Source: Trichomonas tenax
Taxonomy: Eukaryota > Parabasalia > Trichomonadida > Trichomonadidae
DNA: 64,000 nucleotides
Direction: 5' to 3'
Assembly (NCBI GenBank): GCA_023091735.1
Contig: JALKBU010000081.1
Location: 1 to 64,000, forward strand
The translations under genes were made by a program, and so were the position numbers. Positions 39,188-48,053 of the stretch are shown here, piece by piece. Under the pieces are notes generated by a model. The model had not been told where the DNA came from, did not search any database, and saw nothing but the letters and a program-made list of their open reading frames with translations. Numbering within the stretch: the first letter of the stretch is position 1; every line of letters starts with the position of its first letter.

Positions 39188-40453
39188 ATGTCAGAAATGA
39201 CGGGGATTTATGCAACAATCGAAGGAGGAAAATTCCGGTCCATTTTGGAGGCAATGTTGGAAGCAGATGTATCAATAGAGGACAAAGAATCTACAGCGAT
39301 GCTTGTTTGGCATGATTCCCTTAAAGAATGTGATTTCTTTGGCCCTCTTAAACCTTGGCAAGTTGTTAATAGAATTCCAAGTATCAATATACTATGTAGA
39401 AAGTGTCCATATACACGTGTAATTCAAAGGATGCAACCTAGTTTTCCAAATCTTTATAATTTCCTTCCAAAGTCGTATATTTTACCAATTCAGCTTCAAG
39501 ATTTCCTGCACGAACGCAAGGTCTCAGGAGACACATATATTTACAAACCAGATGGTGGATCTAAAGGATGTGGAATTTTGATATTTAAACCAAATGACAA
39601 ATTTGAGGTTCCACATGAAAACAAGCTTGCTGTAGCACAGAAATATATAGATTCTTACTTAATTAATGGTACAAAATTTGACTTAAGATTATATGTTTTG
39701 ATTGCATCAATAGATCCCTTAAGAATATATGTATACAGAAATGGTCTAGCCCGATTCTGTTCTGAAAAGTTTGAAACTGGAACAACATTCAGCCAGCTGA
39801 CAAATGTTTCTTTAAATAGTGAAAATCCAGAAGCTGATATTAGTGAAATTTCACAATTGGTTTCAGATATATTCCCAAAAATGGAAGCGATGGGTGTTGA
39901 TGTTGAAGCTGTGTGGAGTAGAATTGATAACGCTATAGTGTCAACAGTGATTGCAGCGCATGAGTTCCTCGCCAAATCTGAAGAAATTTATTGCCCTAAG
40001 ACGGGGTATTCACGTTGCTTCCATCTCCTTGGGTTTGATATTCTTTTAGATAGAGATCTCAATCCATGGATTTTGGAAGTTAACAATAGACCATCTCTTG
40101 ATTATTACCGAGGGAAAGAAAGGAGAATGAAAGTTGGAGCAATTAGAGATGCTATCAAAATCTGTTGTCCTCTGCAACATGCACAAATGGCTCTTGCTGC
40201 ACGTAAATGGTCATGGGATAAAGATATGTGGAATCTCTTTGTCAAAGAAACTCCAAGTATTCTTGAAAGTGTGGAATTAACAAGACGAGATGTTGAAATG
40301 AATACTTTATTCCACTTAGCATATCCTTCAAATCATCCTAATGCTCAAGAATGGGAGAGAGCATTGGAATTGACCAAAAAGATGCCGCTTGAATTGCTTC
40401 CTGGCATGAAACTACCTGAACATATGCTCAAATCACTTAAATCTGTGTTTTAG
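39188..40453 (+). CDS. tubulin-tyrosine-ligase family protein (TTLL)
   Basis: TTL-family enzymes add glutamate, glycine or tyrosine to tubulin tails. The ATP-grasp core is visible: YIYKPDGGSKGCGILIF (about 118-134), KFDLRLYVLI (about 158-167), a GFDILLDRDL strand and the metal-binding WILEVNNRPSL (about 294-304). About 420 residues, close to a minimal TTLL. The frame contains ATGs at 39188 and 39197. The first lies inside a CATGTCA motif, so translation may begin at the second (MTGIYAT). TTTGACGTGTAA (39166-39177) lies just upstream. The flagellate lifestyle and the adjacent DNAAF1-like gene fit a microtubule-modifying role. Glutamylase versus ligase cannot be told here. Confidence 0.85.
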   Translation: MSEMTGIYATIEGGKFRSILEAMLEADVSIEDKESTAMLVWHDSLKECDFFGPLKPWQVVNRIPSINILCRKCPYTRVIQRMQPSFPNLYNFLPKSYILPIQLQDFLHERKVSGDTYIYKPDGGSKGCGILIFKPNDKFEVPHENKLAVAQKYIDSYLINGTKFDLRLYVLIASIDPLRIYVYRNGLARFCSEKFETGTTFSQLTNVSLNSENPEADISEISQLVSDIFPKMEAMGVDVEAVWSRIDNAIVSTVIAAHEFLAKSEEIYCPKTGYSRCFHLLGFDILLDRDLNPWILEVNNRPSLDYYRGKERRMKVGAIRDAIKICCPLQHAQMALAARKWSWDKDMWNLFVKETPSILESVELTRRDVEMNTLFHLAYPSNHPNAQEWERALELTKKMPLELLPGMKLPEHMLKSLKSVF

Positions 40454-40571
40454 ATTGCATTTTAAGTTCCTTGCTATATTAAATGCAATGTCCATCATCA
40501 TGCAGTCAATGAGTGCGTTGAATCGTTTTATATAAAGTGTTATATTATAGAGGTTTGAAAATTAAAATCAA

Positions 40572-40717
40572 TGTCATGTAAATCTTCATTATTTGGCAAT
40601 TTTTTATAAAATCTTGTTTTCGAAGTATATTTATACTCCTTGATATTTCGTATTAATATATCAACGATGATCAAAATTTGGTCAGTGACGATACGAGAAG
40701 TTTGGCCGTTAAACGTT
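40572..40717 (+). promoter_or_regulatory. promoter-like motifs of the DNAAF1-like gene
   Basis: TGTCATGTAAATC (40572-40584) and the palindrome AACGTT (40712-40717, 10 bases before the ATG) fit the two-part pattern seen at other genes. Confidence 0.45.
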
Positions 40718-40727
40718 TTTAAATTTT

Positions 40728-41756
40728 ATGAGTGATAGTGACGCATTTGACTACAGCGATGACGATGCGGATATCCACATGACCCAAAAAGTCATCAAGG
40801 AATGCTGCAGAGAACATGGATTGTATTTAATTCCAGATTTGAATGATTCCCTCCATTTAGAAGCAAAAGGATTTGCATCCATTCATGGTTTAAAGAAGTA
40901 CATCAATCTTAAAGAGCTTTGGTTAAGCGGAAATTGTATTACAAGGATTTCCGGATTAGAATCACTAGTGAATTTAACGAATCTCTACTTATCGGATAAT
41001 ATTATATCTGAAATTGGAGGACTGGATAATTTAGTTAATCTAGAGCTTCTCAGTATCTCAGGAAATAGTATAAAATTCATCAAAAATCTCGATAAATGCA
41101 AGAAACTCAAGAATTTGGATGCTGATAGAAACAGGTTATCTGACCCGCACGCATTAGATGGCCTTCTTGACTCTCCATCACTCGAAATTTTACATCTGAA
41201 TAATAATGGAATTGAAGATGGCTCTGTATTGGAAATTTTAGATAAACTACCTAATCTAAAAGTTCTACATCTTGATGAAAATCCAATCATTAGAACAATT
41301 ACGAGTTATCGAAGAAGCATAATCATCAGATACCCTAAATTGACATATTTGGATGATGAGCCAGTAACAGACAACGAAAGAAGAATCGTAGGTGCGTGGG
41401 CTATTGGTGGAAAACAAGCAGAAATGCTCGAAAGAAAGAAAATAAAAGACGAAGAATATCTCAAAGAACAAAAGAATTTTGACGACTTGAATCAACTTCA
41501 ACGTGATCACTGTATATCGGCGGGAAAGAATATAGCAGATTTTCCAGAGCTAATGACAGAAGAAGAGAAAAAGAAATTCAGTCAGAAAGTAGTAGAAATT
41601 ACTGATGAAAAAGAAGAACAAGAGGAAGTTAAAGAAGATGAGAAAGCAAGAAAGAAGAGACTTCAAGCTGAAGAAGAAGCTCCCAAGTTCTCTCAGAAAT
41701 TCCATCTAGTTGTTGAAAAGACAGCAAACTCTGAGAATCTTAATGATGTTGACTAA
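40728..41756 (+). CDS. DNAAF1: DNAAF1/LRRC50-like dynein assembly factor
   Basis: DNAAF1 (ODA7/LRRC50) is needed in the cytoplasm to preassemble axonemal dynein arms. The 342-residue protein has about six leucine-rich repeats (about 40-190; YINLKELWLSGNCITRISGL, LVNLTNLYLSDNIISEIGGL). The hallmark LRR-cap follows, a YRRSIIIRYPKLTYLDDEPV stretch then a VGAWAIGG segment (about 190-227), which closely fits the DNAAF1 pattern of NYRRT...LKHLTYLDDRPV and a following W..GG. A charged C-terminal helix of about 110 residues is much shorter than in animals. It starts with an acidic block, and GACGATAC plus AACGTT precede the ATG. Its neighbour on the other side is a DUF4200-like axonemal coiled coil. 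Confidence 0.85.
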   Translation: MSDSDAFDYSDDDADIHMTQKVIKECCREHGLYLIPDLNDSLHLEAKGFASIHGLKKYINLKELWLSGNCITRISGLESLVNLTNLYLSDNIISEIGGLDNLVNLELLSISGNSIKFIKNLDKCKKLKNLDADRNRLSDPHALDGLLDSPSLEILHLNNNGIEDGSVLEILDKLPNLKVLHLDENPIIRTITSYRRSIIIRYPKLTYLDDEPVTDNERRIVGAWAIGGKQAEMLERKKIKDEEYLKEQKNFDDLNQLQRDHCISAGKNIADFPELMTEEEKKKFSQKVVEITDEKEEQEEVKEDEKARKKRLQAEEEAPKFSQKFHLVVEKTANSENLNDVD

Positions 41757-41869
41757 AATATTTGTTTTAATGTTTCTCTAATTTTCTGTTTTTTGCCTAT
41801 TTAGTTAATGTGAAGACTTTTTTGAATTCATAAAAATAACACATTTACAAACAATAAAAAATAGTAAAG

Positions 41870-43192
41870 CTAGTCACTAAAGATATCACCAAATAAAAGT
41901 TCTTCTTCCTTTCTCTTTCTTTCCTCTTCTTCCTTCTCCTTCATCGGATCTTTTATCTTAATTTTTCGTGGACTCGATTTGGGCATTAGTCTCCTTCCTG
42001 TTGGAACTTTGACTTCTCTGAGTGCTCTTTCTAGAGTTACCTGTTTTTTCTCTTCAAATCGTCGCTCTAAATCTTCTCTGAATTTGAGTCGTCTTTCTAA
42101 GGCATTTTTTGCATCAATTTCATCAAGCCTTTTCTTCAAAAATGTAGGTTTCAAATTTTCTAGGTTTCTATATGTTTCTTCCATTTTTTTCTCAATTTTT
42201 ATCAATTGTTCATATGGTGGAAGTGTTGTTTTCGACCGGTACATCAAAATATAGAGGCTATTTACAAGTCCTCCAATACGTTCCAATTCTTCTTGATAAG
42301 GATTTCTAATATCAATATTAAGTTCTTTTTCATACCTTTCATCTTGAGTGTCATTAGACATAGGCTCATTTCGTTCTTTCCTAGGAGAGGAAGGTTGTGA
42401 TTTTTGCATTTTCTCTTCAACTTGGAGAGAAAGAAATAGATTTTCTTTTTCAAACTTTTCTGTGTAAGCTATAAAATCTTCGGGTGTCTTAAAACATTGC
42501 TTCCAGTCGTGATATCCTTCTTGTTTTGCGGTTTCTGTCAAAACTTCTTCATATGTTTTATAAATGTCAATTAAAGCACAATTATAAGCATTCTCACGAA
42601 TGAAACGTTCAATATTAGCACGCGTTTCATTCCTCTGCTTTTGGAGATCACATGATTGTTTAGTCATCTCTGCAGAAGAATGAATTGCTTGAAAAAATTC
42701 ATTTTTCAGATTCGTGTTGCGCTCTTCCATATCTTGCAACTCTTGCGCATTTCGAAGCTCTTGAAGGTATAAATCTCTTTCCGACTCATCAATTTCATCT
42801 TGCATTTTCATAATTTGTTTGTAATTGAGCATTCCGATGAATTTCTCATGAGATTGAACTCTAAGATATTCTATAACTTTTGCAATGCTTTTTCTTGGTG
42901 CTCTTTCGGCATTAGGTGTTTCTTTATTTAATAATTCATGTATTCTCTGATGCTGTATATTTCTCACAGACGCTGGATAACCAGGAGAAATTTTTGGCTT
43001 TGTTATCGGATTTTGCTTCAATAACGAGATACCAACTTTCTTAAATTGTGAATTTTCTCCTCTCTCTGAGTAAGGACGAAGTTTTCTTTCCAAGTCATTA
43101 TCATCAATTTGTGTTAAATCGATCTTAGGAACATTTAAATCATCTTCATCCATTAGCTTGTCACTTTTATTTCGTTGATTTATATTTGTCAT
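41870..43192 (-). CDS. coiled-coil protein, DUF4200/CFAP100-like (axonemal)
   Basis: CFAP100-type proteins (MIA1) help inner-arm dynein I1 in the axoneme. The 440-residue protein has a long coiled coil (about 125-250; MKMQDEIDESERDLYLQELR, TKQSCDLQKQRNETRANIER) with the FIRENAYN element resembling the 'F..FLKEN' turn of DUF4200. A second coiled coil follows (about 315-400), then a lysine/glutamate-rich tail. No membrane segment. The ATG at 43192 lies inside an exact TTACATGACAAAT motif. The next in-frame ATG, at 43153 (MDEDDLNVP), sits about 40 bases downstream of the motif and could be the true start. It is divergent from the coiled-coil gene at 43241 with a 48-base gap. Confidence 0.5.
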   Translation of the reverse strand: MTNINQRNKSDKLMDEDDLNVPKIDLTQIDDNDLERKLRPYSERGENSQFKKVGISLLKQNPITKPKISPGYPASVRNIQHQRIHELLNKETPNAERAPRKSIAKVIEYLRVQSHEKFIGMLNYKQIMKMQDEIDESERDLYLQELRNAQELQDMEERNTNLKNEFFQAIHSSAEMTKQSCDLQKQRNETRANIERFIRENAYNCALIDIYKTYEEVLTETAKQEGYHDWKQCFKTPEDFIAYTEKFEKENLFLSLQVEEKMQKSQPSSPRKERNEPMSNDTQDERYEKELNIDIRNPYQEELERIGGLVNSLYILMYRSKTTLPPYEQLIKIEKKMEETYRNLENLKPTFLKKRLDEIDAKNALERRLKFREDLERRFEEKKQVTLERALREVKVPTGRRLMPKSSPRKIKIKDPMKEKEEEERKRKEEELLFGDIFSD

Positions 43193-43225
43193 GTAAAATT
43201 CAAATTTGACGAATCAATAGACGTT
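43184..43225. promoter_or_regulatory. compact bidirectional promoter
   Basis: The inverse of TTACATGACAAAT (43184-43196), an AATTTGACGAATC segment and GACGTTT (from 43220, 15 bases before the plus ATG) fill the gap between two divergent coiled-coil genes. Role inferred from recurrence. Confidence 0.5.
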
Positions 43226-43240
43226 TAACTAAAAATCTCG

Positions 43241-44842
43241 ATGGATTCTCATGAAATTCGTGAGGAAAATCGAGTTCTCAGGCTTCGTGTAAAAGATGCA
43301 GAAGAGAAACTGCGCCTTCTTGCTGATGCTTTAGAGAAAAGAAACGAACAGGCACGTGTCTGGACACAAAGATGCAACGATTTAGAGGACCAAGTACGAA
43401 TTGCTCAGGATGCTCTCGATCAGCAAGAGAGCGAACTCCTTAAGAAGGAGAGTATCATCGAAAAACTTCGACAAATGCTTGAACAAATGCGTAAAGATCA
43501 AATGTTACAACAGAATTTCCAAACAGATGAAGCGAAGAAGCTCCAGAATGAAATAGAAAAGCAGCACAAGAAATTTCTCGAAACATTAAATGCATTGAAT
43601 CAGGCAAAGGGACCAGCTAAAACTTCTTTTGAACTACAGAACGAATTAATTGCAAAGAAGGACAAACAGCTTGAAGACTTAAAGAAACAATTACAAGATG
43701 CACTTGAAGCAAAAGAAGCAAGTGATCAAGCACTCGAAGACTGCGAAAATCAATGCGAGAAACTAAATCACGAACGCGACACATTCCGAAGACTTAATGA
43801 GGAACTTGTTGAAGCCCTTCGTGAAGCCAAAAGCGGCAAAGCAGAACTTGCAGAAATCGAGAAACTCAAAGCAGAAATTGATAAGGAGCATCAAAAAGTT
43901 ATTGCATTGCATCGCCAAAGAAAACAGCTTCGTGATGCTATTATTCAGTTGAAACAAGCTCTAGATGGCAAAGATGCTCAGATACAGGATCTCCTCAATG
44001 AGCAGCATGGTTTCCAAGAAAAAGCTGTGGAGTCAGAAGGAAGAATACGCGCCCTTAATAACAAAGTTGATGATCTGAAGAAACTTGTTTCTAAAGTCCG
44101 TCAGGAAGAGCGATCATTGAAAGAGCGTGCAGAGACTGCAGAAAAGAAGTGTGAGGACCTTGCAAAAGATGTTCGAACTCTTGTTGATGAGAAACAAAAG
44201 TTATCTGAGGATAGAAATGCTCGCGCACAGAAACAAATCATCAAGCAGAGAAACGGCAAGGTGGAAGTTGGTAACATTAAGGAATTGCAGCTCCGAGTAC
44301 GCGAGGAAATGGAGAAGCGCCTTGATGCCCAGGAAAGTCTTATGAACATGAAGGATGAAATGATGGAACTTAAGAAGCAAAATGCACTTCTTAAAGAACA
44401 AGCTAATGATGCTCGTGGTGCTGATCTTCAGCCTCTAATAGAGCTCCTGAAGGACTTGAGAGTTGAAGCGGTTGCAGTTGATAATGATCTCCTTCAGCTC
44501 ATCGATGAAATCCCAGAGGCGCATGATTTAGTTCTGCCTGAGATTCCACCAGGAATATGCGAGAGCGCCGCCGCACTCATTTCACAGGTTGCTATGCAGT
44601 TCCAAGACACGCAGATCGAGAACAGACAGTTACGTCTTCTTGTCAACAAATTCGCAAGAACAGCATCAGTTTACCATCGTATTTCATCTGTCGTTGCTAA
44701 GTACCCTATTCTTTCATGCGATGAGATCGCAACACAGGAAGATCGTTGTAGCTGGGTCCTTCCTATTGAGACTGAACATCTACAGCGTACTATTGTCAAA
44801 CTCCACGAAATATTAGTTCGTCGGGGTAAAATGGAATCATGA
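43241..44842 (+). CDS. long coiled-coil protein (533 aa), probable cytoskeletal
   Basis: Residues about 1-395 are an almost continuous heptad coiled coil (REENRVLRLRVKDAEEKLRL and similar), highly charged and with few prolines. The C-terminal 135 residues are folded-looking and less charged (LQPLIELLKDLRVEAVAVDN, PEIPPGICESAAALISQVAM, RLLVNKFARTASVYHRISSV). This resembles trichomonad cytoskeletal coiled-coil (IF-like or filament-forming) proteins, but the C-terminal domain is not a family I can name. Codon use is GC-richer than average here, as for abundant proteins. It shares a 48-base promoter gap with the CFAP100-like gene, so the two may be co-expressed. Confidence 0.7.
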   Translation: MDSHEIREENRVLRLRVKDAEEKLRLLADALEKRNEQARVWTQRCNDLEDQVRIAQDALDQQESELLKKESIIEKLRQMLEQMRKDQMLQQNFQTDEAKKLQNEIEKQHKKFLETLNALNQAKGPAKTSFELQNELIAKKDKQLEDLKKQLQDALEAKEASDQALEDCENQCEKLNHERDTFRRLNEELVEALREAKSGKAELAEIEKLKAEIDKEHQKVIALHRQRKQLRDAIIQLKQALDGKDAQIQDLLNEQHGFQEKAVESEGRIRALNNKVDDLKKLVSKVRQEERSLKERAETAEKKCEDLAKDVRTLVDEKQKLSEDRNARAQKQIIKQRNGKVEVGNIKELQLRVREEMEKRLDAQESLMNMKDEMMELKKQNALLKEQANDARGADLQPLIELLKDLRVEAVAVDNDLLQLIDEIPEAHDLVLPEIPPGICESAAALISQVAMQFQDTQIENRQLRLLVNKFARTASVYHRISSVVAKYPILSCDEIATQEDRCSWVLPIETEHLQRTIVKLHEILVRRGKMES

Positions 44843-45210
44843 TAAGTCATATTATATTGTTATTGTTTTGTTAATATAATTTTAAATTGTTGTTTGAGGA
44901 ATTCTGTTCGGCATCAGCCACTCCAATGTTCATAACATAGAATGATAATCAAAATGAATTTGATATTTTGATATATAGCCTGAAGATTTAAACTGGAAAC
45001 ATGTGTTGTGTATCATAGGCAATCTCTTCGAGCTATAAAAAATATTTTTAATGAAAAACAAGATATATCTTTGAAAACAAGCTTATTAATCGATAAATGT
45101 GAGAATGCCGATGGAGGCAGACCTATGAAATAAAAAGTTTGATGAAAAAATTTTGTCGATGAGGAAAAAATAATTTTGAACTGCTCTGTTTGAATATTTC
45201 TTGGTTGGGA
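44843..45210. other. intergenic, no gene seen
   Basis: A 368-base spacer. It carries no TGTCA motif in the last 60 bases before the DRG start and no convincing reading frame. Confidence 0.45.
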
Positions 45211-46311
45211 ATGGGTATCCAGGAGCGTATTGCCGACATTGAGAAAGAAATGGGCAGGACCCAGATAAACAAGGCCACAGAGCGCCACCTTGGTCTTCTC
45301 AAGGCACAGCTTGCAAAGCTTCGTGCCCAATTAGTCGAAGAAGCATCTCGAGGAGGAGATGGTGGGCCACAATTCGACGTCGCAAGAACAGGCGATGCTC
45401 GTGTTTGCCTGTTCGGATTTCCCTCTGTGGGTAAATCTTCACTTTTGTGCAAATTAACTGATAAACAATCTGAAATTGGTGATTATGATTTCACCACGCT
45501 TACTGCCGTCCCAGGTATCCTTCAGGTCAACGGTGTTGACATCCAGCTTCTCGATCTTCCAGGTATTCTTCAGGGTGCATCAACAGGCTATGGTAAGGGT
45601 AAGCAAGTTCTTGCCGTCGTCCGTTCATGCGACCTCATAGTTTACGTTATCAACGCTGCTAAGGCTGATGTTGAAATCGAAACACTTACAAACGAACTTC
45701 ATTCATTCGGTATTCGTGTAAATGATACTCCGCCAAACGTCGAAATCACACCGATGGTTCGTGGTGGTGTCAGCATTGAATGGACTGTTCCACAGACACA
45801 CATGGATCTTGAAATGATGAAGTCATTGGCTATTGCTAACAGATTTAGGTCTGGTCACATAAGAATCACTGAGGATGTCACAATCGATAGATTCATTGAT
45901 GCTTTCAACGTTAAGAACTTGAGATATATTCCGGCCATGTTCGTTTATAACAAGGTCGACACACTCACAATCGAGGAAATTGATCGCTTGGCTAGACTCC
46001 CGAAGTCTGTAGTTACATCTGTCATCTATGATCTTGGCCTTGAATCAATCAAGCAGAAGATCTTCAACGAACTCAACATTTGCCGTGTCTACACAAAGCC
46101 TCCGGGTGATAAGCCTGACTTTGGCAAGGCTGTCCTTCTCAGAAAGGGTCAGACTGTTCGTGACCTCTGCAATGCCATTCACAAGGATCTTGTTGAGAAC
46201 TTTAAGGGTGCTGTCGTCTGGGGCAGAAGCTGCAAACGCCCAGGACAGATCGTTGGTCTTTCACATGTCCTCGAAGATGAAGATGTTGCTTGCATCAAGA
46301 CAGGTAAGTAA
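45211..46311 (+). CDS. DRG: DRG-family developmentally regulated GTP-binding protein
   Basis: DRG proteins are translation-linked GTPases (with DFRP partners) that promote elongation through stalled sites. From the ATG that gives MGIQERIADIEKEM, the 366-residue product has the N-terminal helical part (KATERHLGLLKAQLAKLRAQ), then the G domain: GFPSVGKSS (G1, about 70), DFTTLTAVPG (G2), LLDLPGILQGA (G3, about 116) and NKVD (G4, about 246). A C-terminal TGS domain ends LEDEDVACIKTGK. Length and order are those of DRG1/DRG2 (about 365). N-terminal residues resemble DRG1 (ARTQ.NKAT). The frame stays open upstream of the ATG but without another ATG. C-rich codons suggest strong expression. Confidence 0.93.
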   Translation: MGIQERIADIEKEMGRTQINKATERHLGLLKAQLAKLRAQLVEEASRGGDGGPQFDVARTGDARVCLFGFPSVGKSSLLCKLTDKQSEIGDYDFTTLTAVPGILQVNGVDIQLLDLPGILQGASTGYGKGKQVLAVVRSCDLIVYVINAAKADVEIETLTNELHSFGIRVNDTPPNVEITPMVRGGVSIEWTVPQTHMDLEMMKSLAIANRFRSGHIRITEDVTIDRFIDAFNVKNLRYIPAMFVYNKVDTLTIEEIDRLARLPKSVVTSVIYDLGLESIKQKIFNELNICRVYTKPPGDKPDFGKAVLLRKGQTVRDLCNAIHKDLVENFKGAVVWGRSCKRPGQIVGLSHVLEDEDVACIKTGK

Positions 46312-46475
46312 TCTGATGACCTTAATGTTATATATTCAACTCTTATAATAAAAATTTTTCTTAGATGTACAATTTCAATTTACCGAAAATTATTTCTTTC
46401 ACACTATTGAATCTTGTTTTCGTTTTAACTTCTCATAGCTATATTATCAACTTTTCTCATTTTTTCTTTAGGTAA

Positions 46476-47729
46476 ATGAATGATGTTGATGCGAATTCTA
46501 TTAATATTGAAAATCCTTTTGTAGCTATAGCACTTGCATCATTTGATAACCAAAGAAATGTATCCATAATAGAGAAATGGTATTATGGACAAGATAAAAA
46601 AGAAATATTATTAGAACCACTTCTCAAACTTAATTTCTACACTCCATCGTCTGAAAAAGATAACAGCCTCAAAGCAATTATCGTCAGGCACGTTGATTCT
46701 TTCGAAGACAAATTAAGTTCTTATTCTTCGATCTTCCAAATTAAAATTGGTGAAAACAACAATATATACACGATATCAATTGTCTATCAGACGCAAAATC
46801 TTATAGTTACTCCTGAAATTGAAAACATAATTAAATATTGTTTACGCCAAATCACACATTCAGCCAGATATGCACTTAAATTCCTACAGCCAATACAATC
46901 CATAAATCCTTTGATGTCGAGAACACTTGAAACACTCATTAAATTCATGAATTGTCATATCCTCAAAACACCGAATTTAGAAAAATTGCCTGCAGACTTA
47001 CTTTTCTACATGAATGTCTTGACTTCTCATTTTGAGACTCAAATGTGCACTGTTATTGAGACATCAGATTTTAATCAAGCAAAAAATCTTACTTCATTCC
47101 TTGCTAACTTCATGCTTCCTCTTCAATTATATCATTCTTCTCTTGATCACTTGAAAAGACCTATACCAGGACTCTATTTGCAAGTCGTCCAATGCCAAAC
47201 TCAATCACCTGAAGACATATTGATTGCTTTCCCATTTCCGTGTACATGGGTCAGACTGCCTGATAAAACCATTTTTCAAACACCTCATTATGACGAGCAG
47301 ACTTCCATCAGCGGAGATTATATTTCTTTAGCTTCTATGGTGACTGATGACCCAGAGAGAGAGCGTCTTATAGGTGTTTGCAAGAAGAAATATAAACTAA
47401 TTGTAAAAGCGAATCCTGCTCCATGGGTTATAGCAACAGTTTTAATGATCTCTCAAAGTGAAGAAAGTATCAGACAAAGGCTATGCCAATTAAGGCTATC
47501 TCTGCTTATGGATATAGCACGAACCACTGTTGATATAACGAATGAATGGGTCGGTGAAGCTTCATTTATCATTTTCGAGAAAGTCAGGGATTTATGGGAG
47601 ATGTTAGGCCTGATTGGAAAAGATGACATGTATATGGTTGCTGCTGTTGGCCAAATTCTTGATCCAACTATTCAAGGAAAGTTGTTTACTAACAGAAGAG
47701 TCATGTTAACACAGATTTCAACTGTGTGA
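46476..47729 (+). CDS. C9orf72-like DENN-domain protein
   Basis: C9orf72 proteins (longin plus DENN domains) act with SMCR8 as a Rab/Arf GAP complex in autophagy and lysosome control. The 417-residue frame follows the C9orf72 order. A longin-like start, PFVAIALASFDNQRNVSIIE, resembles PLLAATFAYWDN. A central segment, LLFYMNVLTSHFETQMCTVI, resembles the FLLNAISSHLQTCGCSVVVG part. A GLYLQVVQ strand then stands where C9orf72 has GLFVQGLL. Near the end, a helix around ATVLMISQ and DDMYMVAAVGQILDPTIQG match the last DENN elements. Length is near 481 residues in humans. These are pattern resemblances by eye. The ATG follows TCAACTTTTCTCATTTTTTC, an Inr-like stretch. The gene starts 164 bases after the DRG stop on the same strand. 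Confidence 0.6.
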   Translation: MNDVDANSINIENPFVAIALASFDNQRNVSIIEKWYYGQDKKEILLEPLLKLNFYTPSSEKDNSLKAIIVRHVDSFEDKLSSYSSIFQIKIGENNNIYTISIVYQTQNLIVTPEIENIIKYCLRQITHSARYALKFLQPIQSINPLMSRTLETLIKFMNCHILKTPNLEKLPADLLFYMNVLTSHFETQMCTVIETSDFNQAKNLTSFLANFMLPLQLYHSSLDHLKRPIPGLYLQVVQCQTQSPEDILIAFPFPCTWVRLPDKTIFQTPHYDEQTSISGDYISLASMVTDDPERERLIGVCKKKYKLIVKANPAPWVIATVLMISQSEESIRQRLCQLRLSLLMDIARTTVDITNEWVGEASFIIFEKVRDLWEMLGLIGKDDMYMVAAVGQILDPTIQGKLFTNRRVMLTQISTV

Positions 47730-48053
47730 GTTCTGTTTTTCATATTGCATTTGTTATATAAACTATTTTGTAGCTCTCATACGATATCATATCAATTTTT
47801 CAAAGCAGAATTCAATGAGTATCAATCCAATAGAGAAACATAGTCTTACAACTTGAAGCGTAATAAAAAGAACGATTATCGAAAATGGTCTATGATTCAA
47901 AACTCATTAAATTAGCTTATAAAACTGAATAAATGGAATTAAAATAAAAAATCTTGAAAATTTTAGAATTCGTTGATAAAAATATCTTTTATATCATTTA
48001 AATCAATGTTCAAGAATCAAAATTTGACAAAATGACGTTAGAAAATCAAAACA
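47730..48053. other. intergenic, upstream of the 48054 gene
   Basis: 324 bases, AT-rich. The last 35 bases contain AATTTGACAAAATGACGTTAG, the two promoter-like motifs of this window, 14-33 bases before the ATG. Confidence 0.45.

Noticed and set aside
46312..46475. DRG continuing through a 3' intron (GTAAGT near the stop)
   Set aside because: The DRG C-terminus is already complete at LEDEDV...TGK, and no canonical acceptor follows.
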